DNA from: Permianibacter fluminis
Lineage (GTDB): Bacteria; Pseudomonadota; Gammaproteobacteria; Enterobacterales; Permianibacteraceae
DNA: 64,000 nucleotides
Direction of reading: 5' to 3'
NCBI RefSeq assembly: GCF_013179735.1
Contig: NZ_JABMEG010000001.1
Coordinates: 2,542,001-2,606,000 of the forward strand
The translations under genes and the position numbers were made by a program. Shown in pieces: positions 30,636-39,392 of the stretch (the first letter of the stretch is position 1; the number at the start of each line of letters is the position of its first letter). The notes under the pieces were generated by a model that was given only the letters and a program-made list of their open reading frames with translations, was not told the origin of the DNA and did no database searches.

Positions 30636-30878
30636 TTCACCCTCTCCCTGGCCCTCTCCCGTCAAGGGAGAGGGGATCAAACATGCAGCTGGCAATCTTG
30701 ATTGTATTGATGCGCTGTGAAGTGAGTGATGATTCATTCTGTGCTTCTGGAAGGCGGAAGTGTGTCAAGGCGTGGAGCGGATAGCTGACTTCACCCTCAC
30801 CTAAATCCTCTCCCATCAAGGACGAGGACTTTTATGACCCCCTCTCCCTTGATGGGAGAGGGTCAGGGTGAGGGTGAA
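30636..30878. repeat. MITE-like element with about 40-bp terminal inverted repeats
   Basis: The left end (30636-30675) reads TTCACCCTCTCCC...GGGAGAGGGG. The right end (about 30838-30878) is nearly its reverse complement and ends AGGGTGAA. A degenerate extra left-type copy lies at about 30790-30827. The interior has no gene. The whole 30539-31039 gap is otherwise empty. The same repeat family forms the array at 49660-50256. Confidence 0.7.
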
Positions 30879-31039
30879 GCCGTTCGAATGCCACCTAATT
30901 GATACAGGCAAATTGATGCAGACAAAATAGTGCTTTTCGTCGTCATCATTGTTGCCAATTTTTCTCGAACACAACTCTTTACAGCCGGCGAGTCAGCGGT
31001 TAAAACGACTATACCCACATAATAAGTGTCGTTATTCAA

Positions 31040-31846
31040 ATGACCGAACCCCAGCTTTCGCCGAGCCATCATCCCGAAACACCTTCCACGGATCCCTTTG
31101 CCGGTCCCAAATTGCCAGCGGTTCGTACTGTCACGCTGAGCGCGCCGCTGCTGTGGTTGCGCAAGGGCCTGAACGATATGCGGCTGCATCCAATCGCCAG
31201 CGGTTTGTACGGCATGGCGTTTGCGCTGATGGGTTGGATTCTGCAGTCCGTGTTGCTGAACGCGCTGCAGTATTTCACTACGCTGCTGTTCGGATTTTTT
31301 CTGCTCGGGCCGTTTCTGGCAACCGGGCTCTATAACGTGGCGAAGCAAACCGAGGCCGGCAAGCCGGCAACGGCGTGGCGGACCATGATGGCCTGGCAGG
31401 CGAATGTGCAGGGCATCGGTATTTACTTGCTGATCACCACGGTGATTCTGCTGATCTGGGGCCGCGCGTCGTTGATCACCTTTGCCATGTTCTTTTCATC
31501 CGGCTTGCCGGAGCTGAAGGATTTTCTGGCTCAGATTGTCTCGCTGGAGCATCTGGATTTTGTCATCACCTATCTGGTGGTTGGCGGCATTTTCGCAACG
31601 ATAGTCTTTGCCATCAGCGTCGTGTCGGTGCCGATGATGCTGGACCGCGACGCCGAAACCTTTGCATCCTGTTTCACCAGTCTGCGGGTGTTGGCGGCCA
31701 ATCCCTTGCCAATGCTGTTCTGGGCCGTGCTGATTGTGCTGCTGATTGGCGCCGGTTTTGCGACCGGCTTTTTCGGGTTGATTCTGACCGGGCCCTGGGT
31801 CGGTCTGGCTACCTGGCATGCCTACCGGGGGACGGTGGGCGAGTGA
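31040..31846 (+). CDS. DUF2189 integral membrane protein
   Basis: The 268-residue protein has a soluble N-terminus of about 45 residues, then five to six hydrophobic helices. The pattern LRKGLNDMRLHPIASGLYGMAFALMGW, LLGPFLATGLYNVAKQTEAG, SVVSVPMMLDRD and GPWVGLATWHAYR is typical of DUF2189 proteins, some annotated as cytochrome c oxidase subunit I-like. No function is established. Confidence 0.85.
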   Translation: MTEPQLSPSHHPETPSTDPFAGPKLPAVRTVTLSAPLLWLRKGLNDMRLHPIASGLYGMAFALMGWILQSVLLNALQYFTTLLFGFFLLGPFLATGLYNVAKQTEAGKPATAWRTMMAWQANVQGIGIYLLITTVILLIWGRASLITFAMFFSSGLPELKDFLAQIVSLEHLDFVITYLVVGGIFATIVFAISVVSVPMMLDRDAETFASCFTSLRVLAANPLPMLFWAVLIVLLIGAGFATGFFGLILTGPWVGLATWHAYRGTVGE

Positions 31847-31986
31847 CAGTCCTTGAGTGCTGGTAGCTGTGTGATGGTCGTTGACTAACGAAAGGGGCGA
31901 ACCCGGCGAGTCTCAACCATCGAGTGGCGGCAGCGGCGGCGCCAACACGCTAGAATAGCCGCATTGTTGCTGTTCGATTGAGCCTC

Positions 31987-32676
31987 ATGGATACCTGTCC
32001 CACCTGCTACAAAATCCGCCCGCTATGTGTATGCGACCTCGTTGAGCCGCATGACAACCGCGTTCATGTGCTGATCCTGCAGCATCCGCAGGAGCCGGAC
32101 AAAGAGCTTGGCAGTGCCCGGCTGGCCAATCTGATCCTGAAAAAATCCACGCTGAAAACCGCGTTGTCCATCGCCAACCTGCGCAAGGCGGTCGGTGAGG
32201 ACGCCAATCCGAATGAATGGATCGTGCTGTTTCTCGGCAGCAAATACAAATTCCGCGAGCTGGCCCGCATCGAAGACGAATCCGATCTGTATGTGTTCGA
32301 TCGCAAAGGCGAGATTGCCGATGTCGAAGCCGATGAGATCAAAGGCATCATTGCGATTGATGGCACTTGGGCCCAAGCCAAAACGCTGTGGTGGCGCAAC
32401 CCCTGGCTGCTGAAAGTGCGCCGCGCCGTGCTGAACCCGCGGGCACTGTCCAAGTACGGCAATCTGCGCAAGGAGCCGCGCAAGGAATGCCTGTCCACGA
32501 TTGAGTCGATCGCCTATACGCTGGAAGTGCTCGGCGAAGACAAAGCCACAACCGATGCGCTGCTGCATGGCTTCGAGGGTTTGCTCGGCAAGTATCGGGC
32601 TCATCGTAAGGCGCAGCGGCAAGTCGCAAAGCAAGCGCGAACGCTGCCTTCTTCTGAAGAGCCGTCAGACGAATAA
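31987..32676 (+). CDS. tapT: DTW-domain tRNA-uridine aminocarboxypropyltransferase
   Basis: The 229-residue protein has an N-terminal zinc-type cluster (CPTCYKIRPLCVC) and a C-terminal DTW domain with IAIDGTWAQAKTLWWRNPWL and the GNLRKEPRKECLSTIES block. Family members such as E. coli TapT (YfiP) install acp3U at position 47 of tRNA variable loops using S-adenosylmethionine. ATG 31987 is preferred over an upstream TTG at 31978. The gene is followed at once by a pair of REP elements. Confidence 0.85.
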   Translation: MDTCPTCYKIRPLCVCDLVEPHDNRVHVLILQHPQEPDKELGSARLANLILKKSTLKTALSIANLRKAVGEDANPNEWIVLFLGSKYKFRELARIEDESDLYVFDRKGEIADVEADEIKGIIAIDGTWAQAKTLWWRNPWLLKVRRAVLNPRALSKYGNLRKEPRKECLSTIESIAYTLEVLGEDKATTDALLHGFEGLLGKYRAHRKAQRQVAKQARTLPSSEEPSDE

Positions 32677-32682
32677 ACCACC

Positions 32683-32752
32683 GTAGGAGCGAGCTTGCTC
32701 GCGATGCCTGGATTTGCTGAACGGACCCGTCGCGAGCACGCTCGCTCCTACA
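32683..32752. repeat. Inverted pair of REP elements (BIME-like)
   Basis: The first copy is GTAGGAGCGAGCTTGCTCGCGA at 32683-32706. The second, CGTCGCGAGCACGCTCGCTCCTAC at 32728-32752, is its near reverse complement. Each also forms its own hairpin. They lie 7 nt after the tapT stop, typical of REP pairs in 3' regions. Confidence 0.85.
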
Positions 32753-32797
32753 GAAGCATTGCCATGGCGAGTGTGGCCACTCAATTGGAGTTCGCTG

Positions 32798-33235
32798 ATG
32801 TCAGATGTTGTGCGGGTTCGTGTCGCGGTGGTGGCGGATGCCGAATCCGTCGCACGCTTACTGACTGAATTGGGCTATCCCACTGAGCCGGCGACCGCGG
32901 CCGGATTGATTGCCGCAGCGAGCGCTGATGAGCAGCAAACCGTGCTGGTGATTGATGTTGGTGGCCAGGTGTCTGGGCTGGCGGCGCTGGTGACGTTTTT
33001 CTATTTCCATCAGGGCAAACGCATAGCCCGTTTATCGTCATTGGTGGTCAGTGACGCAGTACGCGGGCAGGGGCTGGGCCGACGTTTATTGCGTGCCGCC
33101 GAAGACTGGGCTAAAGCTCGTGACTGCGCGCAGATAGAGTTGACCTCCAGCAGCAAGCGCGAGCGGGCACATGCGTTTTATCAACGCGAGGGCTATACGC
33201 AGTCCAGCTACCGTTTTGTTCGCGATCTCAGTTGA
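32798..33235 (+). CDS. GNAT-family N-acetyltransferase
   Basis: The 145-residue protein carries the GNAT core: VRVAVVADAESVARLLTELGYP, ARLSSLVVSDAVRGQGLGRRLLRAAEDWA (acetyl-CoA loop R-G-Q-G-L-G) and ERAHAFYQREGYTQSSYRF. The ATG at 32798 has a GGAG site; upstream frame would run into the REP pair. The C-terminus resembles aminoglycoside/PhnO-like small-molecule acetyltransferases, but the substrate is unknown. Confidence 0.88.
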   Translation: MSDVVRVRVAVVADAESVARLLTELGYPTEPATAAGLIAAASADEQQTVLVIDVGGQVSGLAALVTFFYFHQGKRIARLSSLVVSDAVRGQGLGRRLLRAAEDWAKARDCAQIELTSSSKRERAHAFYQREGYTQSSYRFVRDLS

Positions 33236-33262
33236 ACAGTGACTTGGCGCGATAGGCGCAAA

Positions 33263-33292
33263 GAAAAAGGCGGAGCTTGCTCCGCCTTTTTC
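33263..33292. terminator. Bidirectional rho-independent terminator
   Basis: GAAAAAGGCGGAGC-TT-GCTCCGCCTTTTTC is a nearly perfect palindrome with A and T runs on both sides. It sits between the convergent GNAT and S46 peptidase genes and can serve both. Confidence 0.9.
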
Positions 33293-33310
33293 TTGGTCTC
33301 ATCCCGCTGG

Positions 33311-35482
33311 CTAGGGCGCCTTCGGGTATTTGATGGTCATTTCTTTCAACAGATTATCGGCGTGATCCACCTCTTGCATGATCCACAGCATGTAGCGGAT
33401 ATCGACATGAATGGCGCGGGTGATCGCCGGATCGAAATACCAGTCCTTGGTGATCGATTCGTAAGTGGAGTCAAAGTTGAGGCCGACCAATTCACCGCGG
33501 GCATTCATGACCGCCGAGCCGGAGTTGCCGCCGGTGGTATCGGCGCTGCTGAGGAAATTGACCGGTACGGTTTTCAGCACCGGATCACGGAACGGGCCAT
33601 AACGGCCAGCCTTGATCGCCTCCTGCAGCTTCAGTGGCACATTGAAGGGTTCTTCCGCCCGGTGTTTGGCCAGCACGCCTTCCACCGTGGTAAAGGGGCC
33701 TTTGCTGATGCCATCCACCGGTGAATAGGGACCGACGCTGCCGTAGCTGATTCGCAACGTGGAATTGGCATCCGGGTAGACCGGTTTGCCCTGCGATTTT
33801 TTCCAGGCGATCACCGCTTGCATATAACGCGGTGTCAATCGGTCGAATTCGCCGTCAATTTCCTTGCGTTGATCTTCCAGTGCCATAGCGGTGTCATAGA
33901 GCAAAGCCGCCAACCGGATCAAACCGTCTTTGCTGTTTTCGAACTGGCTGAGCGGTTGGCCAATCCAGCCCAGCCGCTTGCTGGTGTCGGCAAGTTCGGT
34001 GCCGCGATACAGCGCGGTCAGCCGGGCATCCAGATCCGAGCCGTTCGGCAACTGCTGATCGAAACCTTGGATGCGATCTTCAATCGGCAAACTGTAATAG
34101 CGCTTCAGTGAGGCTTGCCAGCGGGTGAAATCCACCTGAGCCACCAACGATTGCTCCAGACGGCTCAGGCGGGCGCGGATAAACGGCACATCGCGATCCT
34201 GATAACCGGGCTCGCGCTCGGCATCCGGCTTCTGGCTTTCCTTGGCCAGTCGGTGCAAGGTCATGGCGGCGCGCAGCAGCTCGCTGCCAGTGGCTTTTGA
34301 GAAGGCAAATTCCTGTCGGGTAATGACTTGATCGGCGGCAATCAATTCGTCGAGTTCATTGAGCAACTGCTGATTGCTCTCGGCATCTTTCTGTTTGCCA
34401 AGCCAACTGCGAAATGCCAGATCCTGTTTGTCCTTGATGGCCGCTATGTCTTTGCGGGCAAAGCCGTCGAGCAGGCCTTGCAGTTTCTTCATCCGGTTAT
34501 TGATGGACTTGACGGTGCTGGCGTAGCGGACCGGCCACTCGGCGTTGATACCGGTCGCTGCGGCGATGACGGCAAGGTCGGCTTCGTATTCCTGCACGCG
34601 CGCCGGATAGTCGATGTCGCGGGCAAAACGGATTTCGTTCGGCAGTTTGTAGCGGTTGGTGCGGCCGGGATAGCCCGCCAGCAGAATCGGATCGCCGTTC
34701 TTCAAGCCTTCGGCGGAGACCACGAGAAAATCTTTCGATTGATAAGGCACGTTGTCCGGCGAGGGATCGGCGGGCTTGCCGTCCTTGCCGACATAGGCGC
34801 GCAGAAAAGAAAAATCACCGGTGTGGCGCGGCCATTCAAAATTGTCGATGTCGCCGCCGTAATTGCCAATCATTTCCGCCGGCGCATAAACCAGCCGAAC
34901 ATCGCGAATCATCAGCTGCCGAATCCGGTAATACTCCAGACCACGGTGAAAGCTCGGCACCGAGCAGCGATAGGCCGGATCTTTTTCGCAATCGGCGATC
35001 AGCGCTTTGATGCGAGTCTGAATGGCTTCCAGCCGGGACTTGCCGGTCAGTGTGGCATCAAGACCTTTGAGGATTTTGTCGGTGACGTTTTCGACTCTGT
35101 CGGTGACGTAAATCCGTTCGTTCGGGCCGGCTGCCAGTTCCTCGGCGCGCGTGTTGGCCAGAAAGCCGGTCGCCAACAGATTGCGTTCAGCCGTTGAGTT
35201 GCGCTGGATGGCACCGTAAGCGCAGTGATGATTGGTGACCACCAGCCCCTGCGGCGACACAAACGAAGCCGAGCAACCACCCGTTGAAATGATTGCGCTC
35301 ATCGGCGGCTTGCCGAGGTCGGCCAGTTTTTCTGCCGGAATCGTGATGCCGATTTGCTTCAGTTCGGTTTTCAGCTGTAACAGCTGATGCGGCTGCCACT
35401 GGCCTTCATCGGCAGAACTGTTGGTGATGGGCAACAGCAGGGCGCAAAGCGCGACCGGCAAAGCACGAGGCAGACAGGTCAT
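33311..35482 (-). CDS. Exported S46 dipeptidyl-peptidase, DPP11-like (Asp/Glu specific)
   Basis: The 723-residue protein has a signal peptide (ALPVALCALLLPITNSSA) and normal S46 length. The catalytic triad is visible: His86 (TNHHCAYG), Asp223 (RHTGDF) and Ser654 (TGGNSGSAV). Eighteen residues after the nucleophile, at the known specificity position, stands Ser672 (LNFDSTYES). DPP7-type enzymes have Gly there, while DPP11-type enzymes that release dipeptides with Asp or Glu at P1 have Arg or Ser. This suggests acidic P1 preference. It would act in the periplasm, supplying acidic dipeptides. It shares a terminator with the GNAT gene. Confidence 0.88.
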   Translation of the reverse strand: MTCLPRALPVALCALLLPITNSSADEGQWQPHQLLQLKTELKQIGITIPAEKLADLGKPPMSAIISTGGCSASFVSPQGLVVTNHHCAYGAIQRNSTAERNLLATGFLANTRAEELAAGPNERIYVTDRVENVTDKILKGLDATLTGKSRLEAIQTRIKALIADCEKDPAYRCSVPSFHRGLEYYRIRQLMIRDVRLVYAPAEMIGNYGGDIDNFEWPRHTGDFSFLRAYVGKDGKPADPSPDNVPYQSKDFLVVSAEGLKNGDPILLAGYPGRTNRYKLPNEIRFARDIDYPARVQEYEADLAVIAAATGINAEWPVRYASTVKSINNRMKKLQGLLDGFARKDIAAIKDKQDLAFRSWLGKQKDAESNQQLLNELDELIAADQVITRQEFAFSKATGSELLRAAMTLHRLAKESQKPDAEREPGYQDRDVPFIRARLSRLEQSLVAQVDFTRWQASLKRYYSLPIEDRIQGFDQQLPNGSDLDARLTALYRGTELADTSKRLGWIGQPLSQFENSKDGLIRLAALLYDTAMALEDQRKEIDGEFDRLTPRYMQAVIAWKKSQGKPVYPDANSTLRISYGSVGPYSPVDGISKGPFTTVEGVLAKHRAEEPFNVPLKLQEAIKAGRYGPFRDPVLKTVPVNFLSSADTTGGNSGSAVMNARGELVGLNFDSTYESITKDWYFDPAITRAIHVDIRYMLWIMQEVDHADNLLKEMTIKYPKAP

Positions 35483-35695
35483 GGTCGTGAGGGTTCCTGC
35501 AACGTTGAAAACGGGGCCAATCGCTCCGACAGACTCAGAACCAGCCCTGTGTTTGATACAGCGGTAAACGCAAACTTAATCAGCAAATAAGCAGAGGTCG
35601 CGTTCACGGCCCTTGCTTTTCAATTCAATTTTTTCGGTCAGACTTTTCGGTTCGCCGCTTCAAGGCGCTGTTTAGCCGCGATTATTTTTCCGCGC

Positions 35696-36019
35696 CTATT
35701 TTTCCAAATACTGCAGCTTGTTCGGCACGCCATCCCATTTCTCGGCGTCTGGCAACGCGTCTTTCTTCTTGGTGATGTTCGGCCATTTGGCGGCCAGCTC
35801 GGCGTTCAGCGCGATGTATTGCTTTTGATCCGCCGGCACTTCGTTTTCTTCATAGATGGCGTTGACCGGGCATTCTGGTTCGCAGAGGCCGCAGTCGATG
35901 CACTCATCCGGATTGATCGCCAGAAAATTCGGGCCTTCATAGAAGCAGTCAACCGGGCACACTTCCACGCAATCGGTGTGCTTGCAGCGAACACAGTTGT
36001 CGACGACGACGAATGCCAT
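35696..36019 (-). CDS. fdxA: Seven-iron ferredoxin FdxA
   Basis: The 107-residue protein has the [3Fe-4S]/[4Fe-4S] cysteine pattern: [18 protein letters not shown], then [13 protein letters not shown]. The C-terminal extension ([18 protein letters not shown]) is typical of Azotobacter-type FdxA. It acts as a cytoplasmic one-electron carrier. The position next to mutS is conserved in many gammaproteobacteria. The 213-bp gap after its stop toward the S46 gene holds nothing I can identify. Confidence 0.95.
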   Translation of the reverse strand: MAFVVVDNCVRCKHTDCVEVCPVDCFYEGPNFLAINPDECIDCGLCEPECPVNAIYEENEVPADQKQYIALNAELAAKWPNITKKKDALPDAEKWDGVPNKLQYLEK

Positions 36020-36071
36020 GGTGAACTCCTGATTTCATGTGACCGCGCGGCAGCGATCAGCCATTAGTTGC

Positions 36072-36101
36072 TAAAAATGGCCCCGGGGCGTTTGCCGGGG
36101 T
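36072..36101 (-). terminator. Terminator of mutS
   Basis: CCCCGG / CCGGGG arms with an 8-nt loop, followed on the minus strand by CCATTTTTAG, lie 25 bp after the mutS stop. Confidence 0.7.
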
Positions 36102-36125
36102 GACAGACCTGATTTTGCCGGCGAC

Positions 36126-38744
36126 TCAACGCCGCAACGATTTCAATTGGTATAGCACGTCCAGCGCGTCGCGCGGACTGATGCGATCGATATCGAGCGC
36201 ATCGAGCAGGGCATGGGCCGCATCGGTTGCCGGCGCTGTGCCGGCAGTCGCGGTGGCTGCTGCCACCGGTGTCAGCGATTCGAGCTGGCCGAGATGGGCG
36301 CGGGCCCGGGCAATCACAGCCAGTGGCAGACCGGCCAGTTGCGCCACGTGAATGCCGTAACTGCGGTTGGCCGGACCGTCTTCAATGGCGTGCAAGAATA
36401 CCACCGAATCGCCGTGCTCGGTCGCGCTGACATGCAGGTTGACCATGCCGGTTTGCTGCTCTGGCAAGCGGGTCAGCTCGAAGTAATGGGTGGCAAACAG
36501 CGTCAAAGCCCTGATGTTCAAATGGATATGTTCGAGGCAGGCCCAAGCCAGTGCGAGTCCGTCATAGGTGCTGGTGCCGCGGCCGATTTCGTCGAGCAGC
36601 ACGAGGCTGCGGGCGCTGGCGTGGTGCAGGATGTTGGCGGTTTCGTTCATCTCGACCATGAAGGTCGAGGCGCCGCCGGCGACATCGTCACTGGCGCCGA
36701 TTCGGGTGAAGATGCGATCAACCAGACCGATTTCCGCGCTGTCGGCCGGCACGAAACTGCCGACGTGGGCGAGCAGGGTGATGAGCGCGATCTGGCGCAT
36801 GTAAGTCGATTTGCCGCCCATGTTAGGGCCGGTGATGATCTGGCTGCGACGCGTGCTGTTCAGCACCGTGTCATTGGCAACAAACGCTTCGCTGATGAAC
36901 GGTTCGACCACCGGATGACGACCACGCCGGATCACAATGCCGGGCTCGTCGCGCAGCTGCGGCCGGGCATAGTTCAGCGCACCGGCCCGATCCGCCAGCG
37001 ACTGCAGCACATCGAGGGTGGCCAGTGCATCGCTGCAGGCTTGCAGCGCCGGCAGATCCGTGCGCAGCGTCGCCAGCAGGTTTTCGTACAGCTCTTTTTC
37101 CCGTTGCAATGCGCGCTCGCTGCCACGCAGCACGCGTTCTTCCTGCGCTGACAGCGATTCGGTAATGAAGCGCTCGGCGTTTTTCAGCGTTTGCCGGCGG
37201 CGGTAATGTGCCGGCGCCAAATGCGCCTGACCGCGAGAGATTTCCAGATAGAAACCGTGCACGCGATTGAAGCCGGCCTTAAGAGTCCCGATGCCGGTCG
37301 CGGCGCGTTCTTCGGCTTCGATGCGTTCGAGAAAACCGTCGACACCTTCGGACAGTTCGCGTAGTTCGTCGAGTTCCTTGTCGTAACCGGCGGCGATGAC
37401 GCCACCATCGCGCACGAGGCTGGACGGTTGCTCGGCAATGACGCGGGTCAGCAGCGCTTCGACATCGGGGAACGCACGCAGGCCGCTGGTCAGTTGCCGC
37501 AGACTGTTGTTTGGCGTTGTGCTCGGGATCGCGTGCAAGACAGCGAACAGTTCAGGCAGCGCGCGCGTGGCTTCGCGGACCCGGACCAGATCACGCGGGC
37601 GAGCCGAGCCGAGCGCAATGCGCGCCAGCACCCGCTCCAGATCGCCGACCGATTTCAGTGCGGTGCGAACCTCGGCAAGCTGTGCCGAATTGAGCAGCGC
37701 CTCGACCGCATCCAGCCGCTGCTCGATGGCGGCGCGCTGACTCAGCGGCCGGTGCAGCCAGCGCCGCAGCAGCCGGGTTCCCATCGCGGTAACGGTGCGG
37801 TCGAGCACTTGCAGCAGAGTGTGGCGGTCGTCGCCGCGCAGGGTTTCCGACAACTCCAGATTGCGCCGCGTGGCCGGGTCGAGCTGCAGGGCATCGTCGC
37901 CGCGCTCGAAGGTTGGCGGCCGCAGGTGCGGCAGCGCGGTTTTCTGGGTTTCCTTGGCGTATTGCAGCAGCGCGCCGGCGGCGCCCAGCGCTGCCTCGAT
38001 TGTGCCGACTTCGACTGTGCCGGATTCTGCCGCGAGACCAAAGCCGTCGAGGTTGCGGACGTTGTAATGGCGCTGCAGCGCATCGCGCGCCGAGGCCGGG
38101 TCGAACTGCCAGGCCGGGCAGAGCCGGCGGGCGCCGAGCGGCGGCAACGGCAGTTCGTACAAAGTTTCATCAAGTAGCAGTTCTGCCGGTTGCAGCCGGT
38201 GCAGCTCGGCGCAGAGCTCGGGCAGCGAGCGCGGCTGACTTAATGCGAAACGGCCACTTGCCAACTCGAGGGTGGCAACGCCAAAGTGCGAACCGCCGTT
38301 ACGGTGGTCAGACCTTTGTGTGATCGCTAGAATCAGGTTGTCGCGGCGCTCGTCCAACAGTTCTTCGTCGGACAGCGTGCCGGGGGTGACAATACGGACC
38401 ACGCCACGCTCGACCGGGCCCTTGCTCAGTGCCGGGTCGCCGAGCTGCTCGCAGATGGCGACCGTGAAACCTTGTTTCACCAGCCGGGCGAGGTAAGGCT
38501 CCATGGCATGCCAGGGCACGCCGGCCATCGGGATCGGGTCGCCATTGGAGGCGCCGCGCTTGGTCAGCGTGATGTCCAGCGCCTGCGCGGCGGTGGCGGC
38601 GTCGTCGTAAAACAGCTCGTAGAAATCGCCCATCCGGTAGAACAGCAAATGCTGGGGATGAGCCGCCTTGATGCGCAGATACTGCTGCATCATGGGCGTG
38701 TGGCCGGACAGATCCGGCGTCGGGGGGAGTGTGGTCGTCGTCAT
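36126..38744 (-). CDS. mutS: DNA mismatch repair protein MutS
   Basis: MutS recognises mismatches and recruits MutL. The 872-residue length fits. The mismatch-binding GDFYELF motif (Phe-x-Glu) is near the N-terminus; the ATPase has Walker [14 protein letters not shown], Walker [19 protein letters not shown] and the C-terminal helix-turn-helix. ATG 38744 ([21 protein letters not shown]) gives the standard N-terminus; an upstream in-frame start at 38828 would overlap the divergent pncC promoter. Confidence 0.97.
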   Translation of the reverse strand: MTTTTLPPTPDLSGHTPMMQQYLRIKAAHPQHLLFYRMGDFYELFYDDAATAAQALDITLTKRGASNGDPIPMAGVPWHAMEPYLARLVKQGFTVAICEQLGDPALSKGPVERGVVRIVTPGTLSDEELLDERRDNLILAITQRSDHRNGGSHFGVATLELASGRFALSQPRSLPELCAELHRLQPAELLLDETLYELPLPPLGARRLCPAWQFDPASARDALQRHYNVRNLDGFGLAAESGTVEVGTIEAALGAAGALLQYAKETQKTALPHLRPPTFERGDDALQLDPATRRNLELSETLRGDDRHTLLQVLDRTVTAMGTRLLRRWLHRPLSQRAAIEQRLDAVEALLNSAQLAEVRTALKSVGDLERVLARIALGSARPRDLVRVREATRALPELFAVLHAIPSTTPNNSLRQLTSGLRAFPDVEALLTRVIAEQPSSLVRDGGVIAAGYDKELDELRELSEGVDGFLERIEAEERAATGIGTLKAGFNRVHGFYLEISRGQAHLAPAHYRRRQTLKNAERFITESLSAQEERVLRGSERALQREKELYENLLATLRTDLPALQACSDALATLDVLQSLADRAGALNYARPQLRDEPGIVIRRGRHPVVEPFISEAFVANDTVLNSTRRSQIITGPNMGGKSTYMRQIALITLLAHVGSFVPADSAEIGLVDRIFTRIGASDDVAGGASTFMVEMNETANILHHASARSLVLLDEIGRGTSTYDGLALAWACLEHIHLNIRALTLFATHYFELTRLPEQQTGMVNLHVSATEHGDSVVFLHAIEDGPANRSYGIHVAQLAGLPLAVIARARAHLGQLESLTPVAAATATAGTAPATDAAHALLDALDIDRISPRDALDVLYQLKSLRR

Positions 38745-38830
38745 CGCCGGCATTCTACTGGCTGCGTCGGCCCAACCCAATACGAATAGTCGCCGCTGCG
38801 CACAGGCGCAGCGCTGCAAGGACAACAAAC

Positions 38831-39343
38831 GTGCAAACGCCAGATGCAGGCCGGGATGTGAACCGGGACATTGCTCAACAAGTGGCCAGTCTGGCGCAAG
38901 CGCTGACGGCCAACGGCATGTGGCTGGCGACCGCCGAATCCTGCACCGGTGGCTTGATCGCCGCGGCCTGCACCGCTTTGCCGGGCAGCTCGCGCTGGTT
39001 CGATCGCGGTTTTGTCACGTACAGCAATGATGCCAAGCAACAGATGCTCGGCGTGCCGGCCAGTACGCTGCTGCAATTCGGTGCCGTCAGCAGCGAAACG
39101 GTGATGGCGATGGCATTTGGCGCGCTGGCGCGCAGCAAGGCCGATATCGCAATCAGTGTCAGCGGCATCGCCGGTCCCGATGGCGGCAGCGATGCCAAAC
39201 CGATCGGCATGGTCTGGTTCGGTCTGGCGCGCAAAGGCGTGGCGGTGGAAGCGCGCGTGCAGCACTTCCCGGGTGAACGTGCGGCGGTGCGCGAACAGGC
39301 GCTTGAATACGGGCTGCAGTGGCTGCTCGACAGCTTGCGCTGA
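38831..39343 (+). CDS. pncC: Nicotinamide-nucleotide amidohydrolase (CinA C-terminal domain)
   Basis: PncC deamidates NMN to nicotinate mononucleotide in the pyridine nucleotide cycle. The 170-residue protein has the family motifs [12 protein letters not shown] (about 34-45), [15 protein letters not shown] and [20 protein letters not shown]. The GTG at 38831 is chosen for its AAGGAC site and normal length; longer upstream frame runs into mutS regulatory DNA. It is divergent from mutS with an 86-bp gap. In many relatives recA follows; here an acyl-CoA dehydrogenase does. Confidence 0.92.
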   Translation: MQTPDAGRDVNRDIAQQVASLAQALTANGMWLATAESCTGGLIAAACTALPGSSRWFDRGFVTYSNDAKQQMLGVPASTLLQFGAVSSETVMAMAFGALARSKADIAISVSGIAGPDGGSDAKPIGMVWFGLARKGVAVEARVQHFPGERAAVREQALEYGLQWLLDSLR

Positions 39344-39392
39344 GTGGCCAAAACATTTTTTCAAAAAATCAGAAACGCTTCAGGAGACTTTC

